The position numbers and the translations under genes are program-made. Below the pieces are notes generated by a model, which worked only from the letters and a program-made list of their open reading frames with translations, was not told the DNA's origin and did not search any database. 64,000 nt of DNA from Anolis sagrei (Eukaryota; Chordata; Lepidosauria; Squamata; Anolidae): assembly GCF_037176765.1 (NCBI RefSeq), contig NC_090022.1, positions 178,490,117-178,554,116 on the forward strand, given 5' to 3'. Below, in pieces: positions 1-17,260 of this stretch; position 1 is the stretch's first letter, and each line of letters opens with the position of its first letter.

Positions 1-32
1 GATGATGATGATTATTTTTATTATTATTATGA

Positions 33-108
33 TGCTGCCATATAATCCAATTCACAGCAGATAATCTGGATTTTATATGGCAGTGTAGAAGGGGCCTGGG
101 TTTTAGGT
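33..108. repeat. ATAATCC-type MITE fragment
   Basis: The short stretch contains the inverted words ctgccatataatcc and ggattttatatggcagtgta. This small palindromic element family recurs near 1.3, 7.5, 30.8, 36.6, 47.3 and 56.7 kb. It lies in the PQBP1 5' intron. Confidence 0.6.
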
Positions 109-252
109 TATAGTTTGATAGTAAATCTGCTGGAGAAGAGGAATGAGTTTAATGGTTCAACTGAAAACGAGTGAGTCAGTCCAGTTAAACCCAGTTGCAA
201 TGGATTGCTCCTCCTACTATCCCAGAATGAACTTTCACAGTACTGACAGTTT

Positions 253-690
253 CCAAGTTACAAATAAGGTAGGTTCTGTAGGTTTGTTCTTAGGTTGAAT
301 TTATTTGTAAGTTGGAACAGGTACATTTTTTCATTGTAACTCCAGCCATCCAAATATGTGTGTATAAGGGGGGGGGAGCGCTTTTGACAGCACAGGGAAG
401 GGTTAACACTCCTGTGGTGTTTGTTTTGCTGTCTGTGCCCCAGTTCAGAAGATTTTGTTGCACTTTTTGTCCTTGTGATGATAGGATTTGGAAAAAAATG
501 GCTTGTTGTGGAAACAAGGATTGGTGGGAAAGCTTCAATGGAGATCTCTTTTCCTCAGGATAACTCTTCCAGGGGTGAATTTCCCTTCTGAGGGGTAGAT
601 TTCTCTCTTTCTATTGTCATACCTCCATTCTTAACTTTAAGTCGTTTCTAAATCAGGAGCTACCTGTAAATCTAATTTCTCAGTCTCTTT
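253..690. repeat. Non-autonomous TIR element, copy 1 of 3
   Basis: The stretch aligns by eye with 61985-62230. Shared words are ggtttgttcttaggttgaat, gtggaaacaaggattggtg and gagtgaatttcccttc. The ends carry inverted versions of CCAAGTTACAA. It is a short non-coding DNA-transposon-like family. Confidence 0.6.
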
Positions 691-780
691 TTAGTTTAGG
701 TGTTATGGCTGCAGCTGAATCAATTAAATTTAATCAATGAATCATTGTGTGATAACTGTGGCATTGTTTTATTTTAACAG

Positions 781-920
781 GCCACCCCCTCGCCCCGAGC
801 TTGGGTCCTGAGTGGATCAGAGTCCTGGAGCTGTTGCAGATCTCTCCCCTCCTCTTCTGAGGATCCAGTGCACAAGAGAAGTGTTTTTTCCATTATCATT
901 CCTGGATTGGAGGCTCCCCA
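781..920 (+). other. PQBP1: PQBP1 5'UTR part of the first coding exon
   Basis: A pyrimidine-rich acceptor (ttttattttaacag) ends at 780, and the sequence from 781 turns GC-richer and runs without a break into the start codon at 921. Human PQBP1 also has a non-coding first exon, so this is inferred to be the 5'UTR part of exon 2, with the promoter upstream of the window. It is not proven without transcript data. Confidence 0.6.
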
Positions 921-6543
<5,623 letters not shown>

Positions 6544-6579
6544 GACACCCATTCCCTCACCTTCCCTAATATATTTGAT

Positions 6580-6585
6580 AATAAA
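6580..6585 (+). terminator. PQBP1: PQBP1 poly(A) signal
   Basis: An AATAAA hexamer lies 37 nt after the stop codon, giving a very short 3'UTR, as in mammalian PQBP1. It is the first canonical signal downstream. Confidence 0.75.
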
Positions 6586-6680
6586 GTTACAGGAAAAACA
6601 CATTTGGGGTAGGGTAATTTTATGTCACAAAGATCATAGAGGCTCTATGACAGTGATAGACAACTGACTTTCCAGTAAAT

Positions 6681-6935
6681 TTTTTCGTGTCAGTAGCGAC
6701 TTGAGAAACTGCAAGTTGCTTCTGGTGTGAGAGAATTGGCCGTTTGCAAGGACGTTGCCCGTGAGATGCCTGGATGTTTTACCATCCTGTAAGAGGCTTC
6801 TCTCATGTCCCCACATGGGAAGCTGGAGCTGACAGAAGGGAGCTCCCCCCGCTCCCCAGATTTGAACTGCTGACCTTTCGGTTGGCATTCCTGCCAGCAC
6901 AAGGGTTTAACCCATTGCACCACCGGGGGGTCCTA
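6681..6935 (-). mobile_element. ACA-SINE2, minus orientation
   Basis: It ends with the tRNA-derived head complement (gggtttaacccattgcacc at about 6903) and begins with the tail complement cgtgtcagtagcgacttgag. Seven or more copies of this lizard SINE family are in the window. It lies just downstream of the PQBP1 poly(A) signal. Confidence 0.85.
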
Positions 6936-6937
6936 AT

Positions 6938-7436
6938 AATAATAATAATAATAATAGTAATAATAATAAACCTTTATTTGTACCCCGCTACCATCTCCCA
7001 AAGGACTCGGTGCGGCTTACAAGAGGCCAAGCCAAAATACAACAGTAAAAACAACAATACAGCAAAATAACTCAAAAACAAGGCAATAACATAAACAACA
7101 CACAATGACACAATTAAAATCTATGCCAGGGCCAAATGTAATAATTAAAATTTAAAAAGTGCTGGGCATGACCAGGTGAGGTGTTTGGAGGGGGGTGGGC
7201 ATGCAGATATCCTGGATCTCTGATAAAGTGCGTTGGGGACATAATGCTTGGAGTTTCCTTATTCTGGAAAGGCACACTGGAACAACCATGTTTTCAAGCT
7301 CCTCCTAAAAATTGCCAGCGATGGGGCCTGTCTGATGTCCTTAGGGAGAGAGTTCCAGAGTCGAGGGGCCACCACCGAGAAAGCCCTATCCCTCGTCTCC
7401 ACCAATCGCGCTTACAACCATAGTCCTTCCAGTTAC
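6938..7436 (-). mobile_element. L2 LINE 3' fragment, minus orientation
   Basis: The complement contains the end of the L2 reverse transcriptase frame (RAFSVVAPRLWNSL-type block at about 7320-7420) and the 3'UTR ending with accgagtcc and an AAT tail (6943-6968). It is 5' truncated. Confidence 0.8.
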
Positions 7437-7539
7437 TAGAGCTGCTGGGAGCTACAGTCAAACATTGTGAAGGCCTCATCATTTCCACCCCTATTTGGAG
7501 CTTGCAGGAGATTCCGCCGTGTTGCAAGACAAGTCAGAA

Positions 7540-7686
7540 GCCTCTTCTACACAACTCTATTAAATCAAGATTATCTACTTTAAACTGGATTATCTGACAA
7601 TGTAGACTCAGGTAATTCAGTTCAAAGCAGATAGTGTGGATTATCTGCCTTGATATTCGGGATTATATGGCAGTTTAGATGGGCCC
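7540..7686. repeat. ATAATCC-type MITE, complete copy
   Basis: It runs from ctacacaactctattaaatc to ggcagtttagatgggccc and is internally palindromic (gttcaaagcagata against tatctgctttgaa-type words). Confidence 0.65.
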
Positions 7687-7689
7687 AGA

Positions 7690-8925
7690 GTGGGCAGAAT
7701 TACAAATGTTTCGGGGGTTTCCTAATCTCACTAATTTCTACTCCAAAAAGTACCTCCATTCCTACCTGCAATTCTTTTCTTCCTTTTCCCGTTTTGCTTA
7801 TAACTCAGAAGCAGCTCCTAGACCATCTTCATTTAGTGTAATAATATTGACCTTAATGATACTGTCAGTATCCTGCATTAGCTATTCCATTCCATATTCA
7901 TAATTAAGTAATGCCTCCTGACCTCTCATCTTTATAGCTCCACTGAGTAAATAAAAGTTTGTTAGGCTGCCAATTGAGATGCAAGAAAAATGTTTTCAGT
8001 CTCCTAGCAGTGTAACGGAGTTGTCACAATGAATTGCAATACAGAAAGCCAGCCAACATCTTTCCAGAGGTATAAAGGTTCCCACTATGATGAACGCCTC
8101 CCCCACCCCCCAAACAATGTCCTATATTTGAACATCATGGCCACTCACCTATAAGCAAAGTGTTGTATTGGCTCCTTCAGTTGAGATGCTGAATACGTGT
8201 CTTGTCATAAAAGCCAAGATAAGAAAGCCCAATTTGAACTTGGCTCCTAATGTTTTGCTGCCCTTAGGAAATGCCCATTTTACAACCATAGCCACAGAGA
8301 TTCAGCTCAGATTAAATGACCATTCCACATGTGTTTGCTTACAAAGCTGTATTAATGTCTACATAAAAAAGTTAAAAAACGTCAGTGAAACAAGCAGTAT
8401 CATGAGCACCTAAAATAGAACTCCGAGCATGGAATTCGTTAAGCAGTTTCTTCATAAGATAATTAATACTGAGTGCAATGCTTTAGTCCCACAACAACGA
8501 AAGAGGAAGGAGATAAGCTGGGACTGTAATTCCTACTTACTGCATACTATAATTCCTCCTCTTAATGTGAGGTAAGAAGCAATGAGCCAGGGATGGCAAT
8601 TTTTTAAAAAAATCAGGGCTTTTGGTTTCCTGGAGTCACAAATAGCTGCTCAAAAGTCCATGTTAACCTTTCATCTTCTCTGTGGGTCGCAAGATCGGAA
8701 ATGCCCGATTCCAAACAATGCGTTGGTCCCATTCTTTTACATGACAAATCTGTCAAAACCCAAACAGTGCCATTAAAGTAGGGGTGAGCAAATGCCCAAC
8801 TCAAGGCTACAGTTGCCATTGGCTATAACTAAATTGTAAGGAAATTAAAGCGCTGCGATCTAGCAACATCTTGGAGGTCCACACATTTCTTATCCATGAG
8901 TCGGGCTTTGGTTAAGTTGGGTTGC
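7690..8925. other. Intergenic stretch, nothing recognised
   Basis: Between PQBP1 and SLC35A2. AT-rich sequence with no convincing coding exon or recognised repeat. Open frames here are short and lack codon structure. Confidence 0.5.
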
Positions 8926-9292
8926 TGTGAATTTTCCGGGCCATATGACCATGTTCCAGAAGCATTCACTCCTGGCATTTCGCCTACATTTATGGCAGGG
9001 ATCCTCAGAGGTTGTGAGGTCTGTCGGAAACTAGGCAAGTGGGGTTTATATATCTGTGGAATGTCATTGGGTGATAAATTGCAGCATTCATACTTGCCTC
9101 AAACAGACAAGAGTTCATTCTCCCACCCTGGACATTCTACAGATATAGAATCCTCTCTTGCCAATGAGGATGCCTGCCATAGATGTGGGTGAAACGTCAG
9201 GAGAGAATGCTTCTGGAACATGGCCATACAGCATGGAAAACTCAAAGCAACCCAGTGATTTCAGCAATGGAAGCCTTCAACAACACTTTGGT
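8926..9292. mobile_element. Fold-back Penelope-like element, old copy
   Basis: It starts with the complement of the PLE terminus (cgggccatatgaccatgttc) and ends with the sense terminus (gaacatggccatacag, then ggaagccttcaacaacac). Between them are tcattctcccaccctggaca and a degraded hammerhead-like motif around 9170-9208. It is an ageing copy of the PLE family described under 52560. Confidence 0.75.
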
Positions 9293-10537
9293 TAAGTTGT
9301 TCTGCTCTCAGCAGAACAAACCAAGCTTTGGCACCAATTAGACACTGGTTTTGAGCTTGCGGTTTCAAGGGAGTAACCTTCAACTGGAAATCAATCCCTA
9401 TCCACAGATGCAGAAAGATGTGGATAAGATAAAAACCTTGGCTCTCCGGATATGCAGCTCCCAACATTCCTCTCTATTCATGATCCTTACTAAAGCTGCT
9501 GTGAGTTGTAGTTCAACATCTGGTTGGCCAGAGGATTCCCAGGCTGTAGTGGACCGAACATTTAAATCCTCACAAACAAAATGCCGTTCAGAGGATTCCT
9601 ATGTCACAAAATGTGTATAGACATAAACTCCTTAATGTACCTCTAAATCCCATGCTATGATTGGCATCAGGTAATGGACTCCACTGAAAAGCATTTGTTT
9701 GAGACCACTTGAAAAGGCAACAGAGCTGTGATGCTCTCCTCCCCAAATTGGTCCAAGAAAAAAATATATAAAAATCTTAACCACAACCAGATAAGATAAC
9801 ACATTATCAGGACTGCTCAAAATTTCACAAATAATTTGAGCATTATGAGTCTCTTCACGATGGAAAAAGAGGCATGAGCATGGAGAGAAACAGGCATACG
9901 GCAGTGTCTCAAATGCTGCAACCTATGACAATGTTTTATGATGGAGTGCAGGAGAAGTTCTTGAAATGTAAACCAAATCAGACCTTCAGAAGGTGCAAGT
10001 CGGAGTCCAAAACAAGTCCTGATGACTGGGACTGAGAGGCAATCATGGCTGCCCCACTACGTAAAAAATAATAAGTTGGATAGCTGTTCTGTGATGGTCA
10101 CAAATGGAAAACCATTGCTCGATCTCACTTGCTTTTTGGCATGAATTGTGCTGGTGTGAACCAGGCCTCAAAGGACAGCCAGTTTGAACTGAAAGCATGT
10201 GGATTCCTCTTCTATATGACGGGCAAAGCCAAAAAGCTGCCATCATAAGAGAGGTTTCTGAACAGATGTAAAATATGACTCCTACGAAGTGTCAAAGCCA
10301 AATCTGTAACTTGGATTTCTTCAGCCCTTCAAAGTGCCGGAGATGAAACCCTACTGAGGTCTTGCCGGTTGTCTCTGTCAATACTTTAGGATCCTTTTTC
10401 TTTAGATGAAATCCTAGGAGAAAGCAGGAAAGCAAATAATGATTAAGTTAAGATAAGAGTGCAATTCACTTATTTGGTTCCCTGCCCTCAAGCAAATTGC
10501 CTATAGCAAGCTATATTTATCCCAGGTTAACAGGTTA
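9293..10537. other. Intergenic stretch, nothing recognised
   Basis: No coding exon, tandem repeat or known repeat family was recognised here. Confidence 0.5.
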
Positions 10538-10545
10538 TTCTAAGC

Positions 10546-11275
10546 CAGTGTTTCTCAACCTGGGGGTCGGGACCCCTGGAGGGGTCGCGAGGGAGTGTCA
10601 GAGGGGTCGCTGAAGACCATCGGAAAACACAGTATTTTCTGTTGGTCATGGGATTTCCGTGTGGGAAGTTTGGCCCAATTCTATTGTTGGTGGGTTCAGA
10701 ATGCTCTTTGAGTGTAGGTGAACTATAAATCCCAGCAACTACAACTCCAAAATGTCAAGATCTATTTCCCCCAAACTCCACCAATATTCACATTTGGACA
10801 TATTGAGTATTTATACCAAGTTTGGTTCCAATCCACCATTGTTTGAGTCCACAGTGCTCTCTGGATGTAGGTGAACTACAACTCCAAAACTCAAGGGCAA
10901 TGCCCACCAAACCTTTACAATTTTTCTGTTGGTCACTGAAGTTCTGAGTGCTAAGTTTGGTTCAATTCCATTGTTGGTGGAGTTCAGAATGTTCTTTGAT
11001 TGTAGGTGAACTATAAATCCCAGAAATTACAACTCCCAAATGACAAAATCAACCCCCCCCCCTCAACCCCACTAGTATGCAAACTCAGGTGTATTGGGTA
11101 TTTGTGCCAAATTTGGTTCAATGAAAATACACCAGATATTTACATTACAACTGATAACAGTAGCAAAACATACAGTTATGAAGTAGCAACGAAAATAATT
11201 TTATGTTTGGGGGGTCACCACAACATAACAAACTGTACTAAGGGGTCGTGGCATTAGGAAGGTTGAGAAACACTG
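10546..11275. mobile_element. Non-autonomous hAT transposon with 8-bp TSD
   Basis: The inverted ends are CAGTGTTTCTCAACCT and its complement. A perfect 8-bp target duplication TTCTAAGC is at 10538-10545 and 11276-11283. The interior is non-coding, with repeated words such as ggtgaactataaatcccag. The 8-bp duplication and the CAG..CTG ends place it in hAT. Confidence 0.9.
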
Positions 11276-11369
11276 TTCTAAGCTATAGCTGCCCCTGAGC
11301 TAACAGGTTATGCCAGTGTTGGTGAGACCTCAAACAAGTCACTTTCTTTACATCTACCTTACCTTACAG

Positions 11370-11504
11370 CAGTGGTTCTCAACCTGGCGTCCCCAGATGT
11401 TTTTGGCCTATAACTCCCAGAAATCCCAGCCAATTTAACAGCTGTTAGGATTTCTGGGAGTTGAAGGCCAAAAACATCTGGGGACCCCAGGTTGAGAACC
11501 ACTG
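11370..11504. mobile_element. Palindromic hAT MITE, 135 bp
   Basis: The ends are CAGTGGTTCTCAACCTG and its complement, and almost the whole element is an inverted repeat. The perfect 8-bp duplication CCTTACAG is at 11362-11369 and 11505-11512. Relatives are at 48702, 49015, 49918 and 55958. Confidence 0.9.
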
Positions 11505-11598
11505 CCTTACAGGATTACTGTGTGAGGAAAAAAGTGGCAGGAAAAGAAGTATTCTACACTAACTTTGAGCTTCCTGGAAGAAAGCTAACAGATAATTA

Positions 11599-11928
11599 CA
11601 GTAGACTCTCGCTTATCCAACCTTATCCAATGTTCTGTATTATCCAACGCAGTCTGCCTTCTGCCTGGATCCACAGCTGTTTCAATACATTGTTATGTTT
11701 TGGTGCTAAATTCATAAATGCAGTAATTACTACATAACGTTACCATGTATTGAACTGCTTTTTCTATCAATTTGTTATAAAACATGATGTTTTAGTGCTT
11801 AATTTGTAAAATCATAACATAATTTGATGTCTAATAGGCTTTTCCTTAATCCCTCCTTTATTATTCAACATTTTCGCTTATCCAGTGTTCTGCCAGCCCG
11901 TTTATGTTGGATAAGCGAGACTCTACTG
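11599..11928. mobile_element. Tigger/pogo-like non-autonomous element
   Basis: The TIRs are CAGTAGACTCTCGCTTATCC and complement (ggataagcgagactctactg), flanked by TA on both sides (11597-11598, 11929-11930). It is non-coding, with an AT-rich interior. The pogo/Tigger assignment rests on the TIR style and TA target. Confidence 0.75.
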
Positions 11929-12161
11929 TACATGATTTTCAATATATAACAACAATCTCATTCTGGAATTCTGAACACTTGGAAATCCTGTCTGTCATCA
12001 ACAAAGCCAAAGTTGGTCTTGATGTCCTTGTGCAATTTCTCATTCTCTCTGAGATCTGCAGAGGATGAATAAGGATTTCCAGGAACCCTGGAGCACCCAA
12101 ATTTGGGGAGCACTGGGCATGGTGACAATGTCATATTTCCACCACAGAGTGTTGGGTATAA

Positions 12162-12400
12162 TGTATTGTCGAAGACTTTCATGGCCAGAATCACTGGGTT
12201 GTTGTAGGTTTTTTCGGGCTATATGACGATGTTCTAGAGACATTCTCTCCTGACATTTCGCCTGCATCTATGGCAAGCATCCTCAGAGGTAGTGAGACCT
12301 CACTATCTCTGAGGATGCTTGCCATAGATGCAGGCAAAACATCAGGAGATAATGTCTCTAGAACATGGCCATATAGCCCGAAAACCCTACAACAACCCAG
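12162..12400. mobile_element. Compact fold-back PLE with two hammerhead-like motifs
   Basis: Head-to-head PLE termini form an inverted repeat with arms of about 110 bp around a short spacer near 12298. Hammerhead-like motifs lie in both arms; the plus-strand one has lost its GAAAC core. An imperfect target duplication (AGTGTTGGGTAT against AGTGTTTGGTAT) flanks it. Confidence 0.8.
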
Positions 12401-12967
12401 TGTTTGGTATGTGCCTATAGTAGAAGGATCCATGTTACTCCATGATTGTGGAATCTATCACTAGGGAGCAGAATTCAAAACTTGCCAAAAATACAGTTTT
12501 CATTGAACAAACAAACCTACAAACCAAATGCACCTGGCTCCAGAGATAGACTCAGCAATATATAGGAGTAAAATCTACAGTTCAACAATAAGCACCAGAT
12601 AAGATTTCCAGTAGCCAAGGCCAGAGTTTGCGTCTTCGGCAAGAGCTCACTTCCTCCCATGGCTATAAGAGACAAAGCCCCATTAACATGGAGTTTTTCT
12701 GGTGTGCAATCAAATCATTGATCACAGGCAAAGCATCCCCTTGCAGCCTGAACTACTTTGTACGGTTTGTCTGAAAATAGCTATTTGGGAGGGAGATACA
12801 CAAAGTGATCAGTTAGTAAGTCATCCCTGCTACCCTAAGCAACAGACTCAAGCACAAATGTTACAGATAAGCAAGGTAAAAACATTTGGGGAACATCATG
12901 GTATGCCCCGTTGCTTATCTCTCCAGATTATGAGCACAAAAACACATCAAAGCATGAGTATTTAAAG

Positions 12968-13330
12968 CAGGGTTCCTCAAACATTTTAAACAGAGGGCCA
13001 GATCACAGTCTCTCAAATTGTTGGAGGGCCGGATTATCATTTGAAAAAAAGCATGAATGAATTCCTATGCACACTGCACATATATTATTTGTAGTGCAAA
13101 ACGCTTAAAAACAATACAATAATTAAAATGAAGAACAATTTTAACAAATATAAACATATTAGTATCTCAGTGGGAAGTGTGGACCTGCTTTTGGCTGATG
13201 AGAAGGATTGTTGTTATTGTTGTTGTGTGCTTTCAAGTCGTTTCAGACTTAGGTTGACCTTGAGCGAGGGCCGGGTAAATGACCTTGGAGGGCCATATCC
13301 GGCCCACGGGCCTTAGTTTGAGGATCCCTG
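12968..13330. mobile_element. Non-autonomous hAT, CAGGGGTCC family
   Basis: The ends resemble CAGGGGTCCTCAAAC and its complement. Near-perfect 8-bp duplications (ATTTAAAG against GTTTAAAG) flank it. Eight copies of this 330-370 bp family are in the window. Confidence 0.85.
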
Positions 13331-13371
13331 GTTTAAAGTGTGAGGGATATGCCAAATTTGATATTGTAAAC

Positions 13372-13967
13372 CAGGGGTCCCCAAACTTAGGCCCGTGGAG
13401 TGGATGCAGCTCTCCAAGGTCATTTACCCACCTTAGACTTAGCATTGCTGTAAATCTGAAACAATTTGAAGGCACACAACAACAACAATCCCAATTAACT
13501 TGACTGTCTCATGAGCCAAAAGAAGGTCCACACTTCCCATTGAAATACTGGTAAGTTTATGCTGGCTAAATATTGTATTGTTGGGTTGTTGTAGTTTTTT
13601 TCGGGCTATATGGCCATGTTCTAGAGGCATTCTCTCCTGACGTTTCACCTGCATCTATGGCAAACATCCTCAGCATCCTCACTACCTCTGAGGATGCTTG
13701 CCATAGATGCAGGTGAAACGTCAGGAGAAAGTGCTTCTAGAACATGGCCATATAACCCAAAAAAACTACAACAACCCAGTAATTCTGGCCATGAAAGCCT
13801 TTGACAATATATTGCATTGTTCTTTCATGTTTTTTGCACTACAAATAAGATATGTGCTGTGTGCATGGGAATTTGCTCATGTTTTCTTTTTTCAAACTAT
13901 AGTCCAAACCCCAACAGTCTATGGGACCATGAACCAGCCTTCAGTTTTAAAAGTTTGAGGCCTCCTG
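13372..13967. mobile_element. hAT CAGGGGTCC-family copy split by a fold-back PLE
   Basis: The left end is caggggtccccaaac and the right end agtttgaggcctcctg. The PLE at 13583-13808 interrupts it, so this hAT copy is the older of the two. Confidence 0.8.
13583..13808. mobile_element. Compact fold-back PLE, 226 bp
   Basis: Head-to-head PLE termini with a 13-bp target duplication, one mismatch (atattgtattgtt at 13570-13582, atattgcattgtt at 13809-13821). The plus-strand hammerhead-like motif at 13685-13725 has an intact CTGAGGA and GAAACGTC core. Confidence 0.85.
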
Positions 13968-14229
13968 ATCTAAGCAAAGTGCCTGGACAGGTTAGTTGTT
14001 TATTACTGTTCATTCATTTTTTCTCTATGACTGAAACTAGGCATGAGATAGAAGCAAATATGACAGTAAGGCCTATTGCTTAAAATCAAAGATGCTATTT
14101 TTGCTGAGCTTACTTTTTAGCTGAAGGGAACATTGTTGTGGTTAATGAGGCAAGGAAGGCAAAAGGGTTAATACTAACTCAGGCAGTTCTTCATGGGAAA
14201 ATAAACCCAGTTACTCACTTACACACACT

Positions 14230-14420
14230 CATTATTAAACCGTGGCATAGCGGTTTGAATTACTACTCTGGAAAACACGGTAAAAAATCCTTGCTCAGTC
14301 ATGAAAACTCACTGGGTGATCTTAAATGTGTCACATACTCTCAGCCTCAAAAATAATGATTGAGTTGCCTTAGGTTCCCTGTAAATTGGAAACTATCTGA
14401 AGGTTCACAACAATAAATTT
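14230..14420 (+). repeat. tRNA-derived SINE, old copy
   Basis: ccgtggcatagcggtttgaa and tcactgggtgatcttaaatg match the head and body of the SINE at 46845-47005. It ends in caacaataa. Confidence 0.5.
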
Positions 14421-14580
14421 AAAACACCTGAAATGTTGAAAGAGGGAGCAACTGATTTACAAATATTCATCAGTATCAAAATTAATATATACATTAAGCT
14501 ACGATGTGTCACTTCGCTTATTTGACAAAAAACATTCACCTTCCTCAACCAGCTACATGGAGAGGCAAAGATGTAACTAG

Positions 14581-14827
14581 TAGGCTTGGGCAATCCATGG
14601 TTCTAAATGGTTCTAAAGTACTTACAAAACTAAAGTTCTGGTGGTGAAAATTTCAGAACTCTAACAAAACTTTCAAAATTTAATTATTATTTCATTATTG
14701 GTGATTTTAATGACAGAACCAATTAGGAACTGCCATTTATCATGAAATTTTGAGAGTTTTGTTAGAGTTCTGAAATTTTCACTACCAGAACTTTAGTTTT
14801 GTTAGAACCATGGATTGCCCAAGCCTA
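14581..14827. mobile_element. Long palindromic hAT-like MITE
   Basis: The ends are TAGGCTTGGGCAATCCATGG and complement, with inverted arms of about 85-100 bp (agttctggtggtgaaaattt against aaattttcactaccagaact). A perfect 8-bp duplication GTAACTAG is at 14573-14580 and 14828-14835. Confidence 0.85.
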
Positions 14828-14854
14828 GTAACTAGAGGCTGCAACTACATGTAT

Positions 14855-15060
14855 GCGTGCCTTCAAACTGCTTGTCAATTTATGGTGACACAGTTCATTT
14901 TTAGGTTTTCTGCAGCAAGGGATACTGAGAAGTTCCTCTCTCTGAAATAAGAGTTAATAACAGCACATGTACTCATTGGTGATCTCCTACATGAGTACGA
15001 ACCAGGTTGATCCTTGCTTATCTTCTAAGATCAGATAGGATCTAGGGATTTAGGAGTATT
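14855..15060 (-). repeat. 5S-rRNA-derived SINE, minus orientation
   Basis: The complement of 14965-15055 reads ctgatcttagaagataagca and continues with caccaatgagtac, matching the 5S rRNA internal promoter region. The complement of 14855-14905 gives the SINE tail (ccataaattgacaagcagtt). It is a decayed copy of the family at 49155. Confidence 0.65.
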
Positions 15061-17260
15061 TAGGCCCTTAACTCTGAGAATGCTACCTTTTCAGGAGGCA
15101 TTGCTCACCCTTTTAATACTTTGGCAGACACAATCCTTGATCGGTCACTTTTATGCACCACAATTTCCAGATCCTGGGACAGGATAGCATACGTATGACC
15201 CAAAAGAAACCACATTATAAACCAGGAAGTTTACAGTTCTCCTCTGGGGCATTATTAAGCACTTCCCCCGTTTTGCAATATTTAGCTGGTTTTACAGCTG
15301 TAATTTCCAAAGAATCTGGTTTTTAGGTGTAGCAGGAGGACATGGGGAGGAAATGAAACCATCAGTGTAGAAATATGTATGACGTTAGCATATAGAATAA
15401 CTAAAAGAAATGAGGAAGTTGGCAATGATGCCACAAAAGGCTTTTTTCCCATTCCTGAACATTTCCCCTGATACTACCAACTGCGTATTTCCTAGACCAT
15501 AATGAAATCCTATTCATTGCGTAATCAAAATGCAAATATTGCTGAGTGCGAAGTCAGGAATGCTTAAAAGCATAGAAATGTTTTTATGTCATGGCTGCTA
15601 TCTCACATAGAGCTGGGGGGGGGGGGGAGTAAATCAAAGCCTGATATTTTGACATTTCCTCAGTTAGGTGTCTTTGTTCAATTGGGACACCACTTCAAGG
15701 ATTCCCAAGTTGGTGTTGAAAAGCAGAGTTTTGGATTGCGATTAGCTGTTCTGTTTTTGGCTTTTCCCAACTAAAGCAGCTAGGCGACAGCAAGTGACTG
15801 GGTAGTGGGGAGGATTACAACTTCCAGAATGCCGTTTGTGGGAATTTGGGACAGTATACCCTCCCGAAAAGGTAATGCCACACTACAAATGGAATCTGGA
15901 AGCAAAATTGTCCAAGCAATATCAATGTATGGTCAAGATGGAAAGATGCTAAGATAAGACACAGCAGTGGGCTTTTGCCTGAAATTACTGGGAAAACAAG
16001 ATACTTATCCTCTTTTTCCTCCTGCTGAATTAACAGAGTGCAAACTACTTGTGCTCTTTCAATTCAGTTTCTGGCACTTGAAGCATACGGAGGATAAAAA
16101 AAGGAGAGGAGGAGGAGAAACAGGTATTTTAAATACAGCTGAAAAAGTGGGATCAAGGTGTTTGGAGGGTATGTAATACGTCAAAGCTTTGGGCCTGGAT
16201 AGCACAGGTAGCTAAAATACCAGTATTTACCAAATCAAGGTCCAGGGCACACCAGGAGTAAATTAGTTGGTAACCCCCTATTTTGTGGCTGATTATAAAG
16301 ATTGTTGCTTTGATGCTGTTTTAGTTTTCTGACAGTAATATTTTTGTGATTCTAAACTGCAGGGGAAGGGGGATGAGGGGACTGAAGACCGAATAGACTA
16401 TTTTAGTAACTACTGTTCATAGATTGTTCCACTGAGAGTGGGCTTGCTATCCATTCTACTTTAAAAAAAAATTATGTGCAAAACATAAGCTGTCCTGTCT
16501 CATCGCTGAGGTTCTCCAATATTATACTCTCTCTTCTGGCATCATCTCTCCTTGTTTCAGTCTTTCTTGGGTCTTCAAACAGATCCAGAGATGACAGTGA
16601 TGGACTTTCTGTTTACAAAGGAGGTACAATAGGAAAGCACTACTGGTCCTTCTGCATCTAGGCCAGACCTTTTTGAATCTCATTCCCTAGTTGTAAGGAG
16701 TTTGTTGTATAGAGGTTCAGTTCAAGCACATGGTCCCTCCTCACCTGCAGGCTGAAGTGGTATGGTCCAAACCGGCTGTTCTTCTGACTATATTTCTCAG
16801 AATCCCCCAGCCAGGATAAGATTGTTGTTTTCCAAGCTTTCACAAAGTTGGGGTGAAAATAGAGGAACCTAGTAAAATGTGTCATCCACTCAGAAGACTA
16901 TTATAAATGCCCTCAGTGTAATGAGAACTGTCCTTTGAACTCTGGTGTGGGTGGCTCATATTAACATCCCTTTCCAATATTTCAAAGTTGTAGTAGAGGC
17001 ACCTTTTGTAAACTTCACTCTGACTTTACATCCAGGACTAGTTCGCTTTTATGCTCTTTCCCATCCAACTTCCAGTTAAAAAATGAAGGCTTTAACATTT
17101 TTTGAATTAGAACTCCCAGAACCCCCCACCTAGCAATTGTGTCTTCCAAGTCACAATTAACAACCAATCCTGAATTTCTTTGAAAAATGCATGGCAGGAA
17201 TATGAATTGAAATTGAGCACTGCACACTTAAAAAATGAGTACCTCAAGAATATCTTCCAT
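15061..17260. other. Intergenic stretch, nothing recognised
   Basis: A G-run lies at 15607-15617. No coding exon or repeat family was recognised; this is the longest apparently repeat-free non-genic stretch in the window. Confidence 0.5.

Noticed and set aside
12969-13330. Endogenous retrovirus LTR (360-bp repeats with similar ends)
   Set aside because: The CAG..CTG inverted ends and 8-bp duplications show a hAT element, not an LTR.
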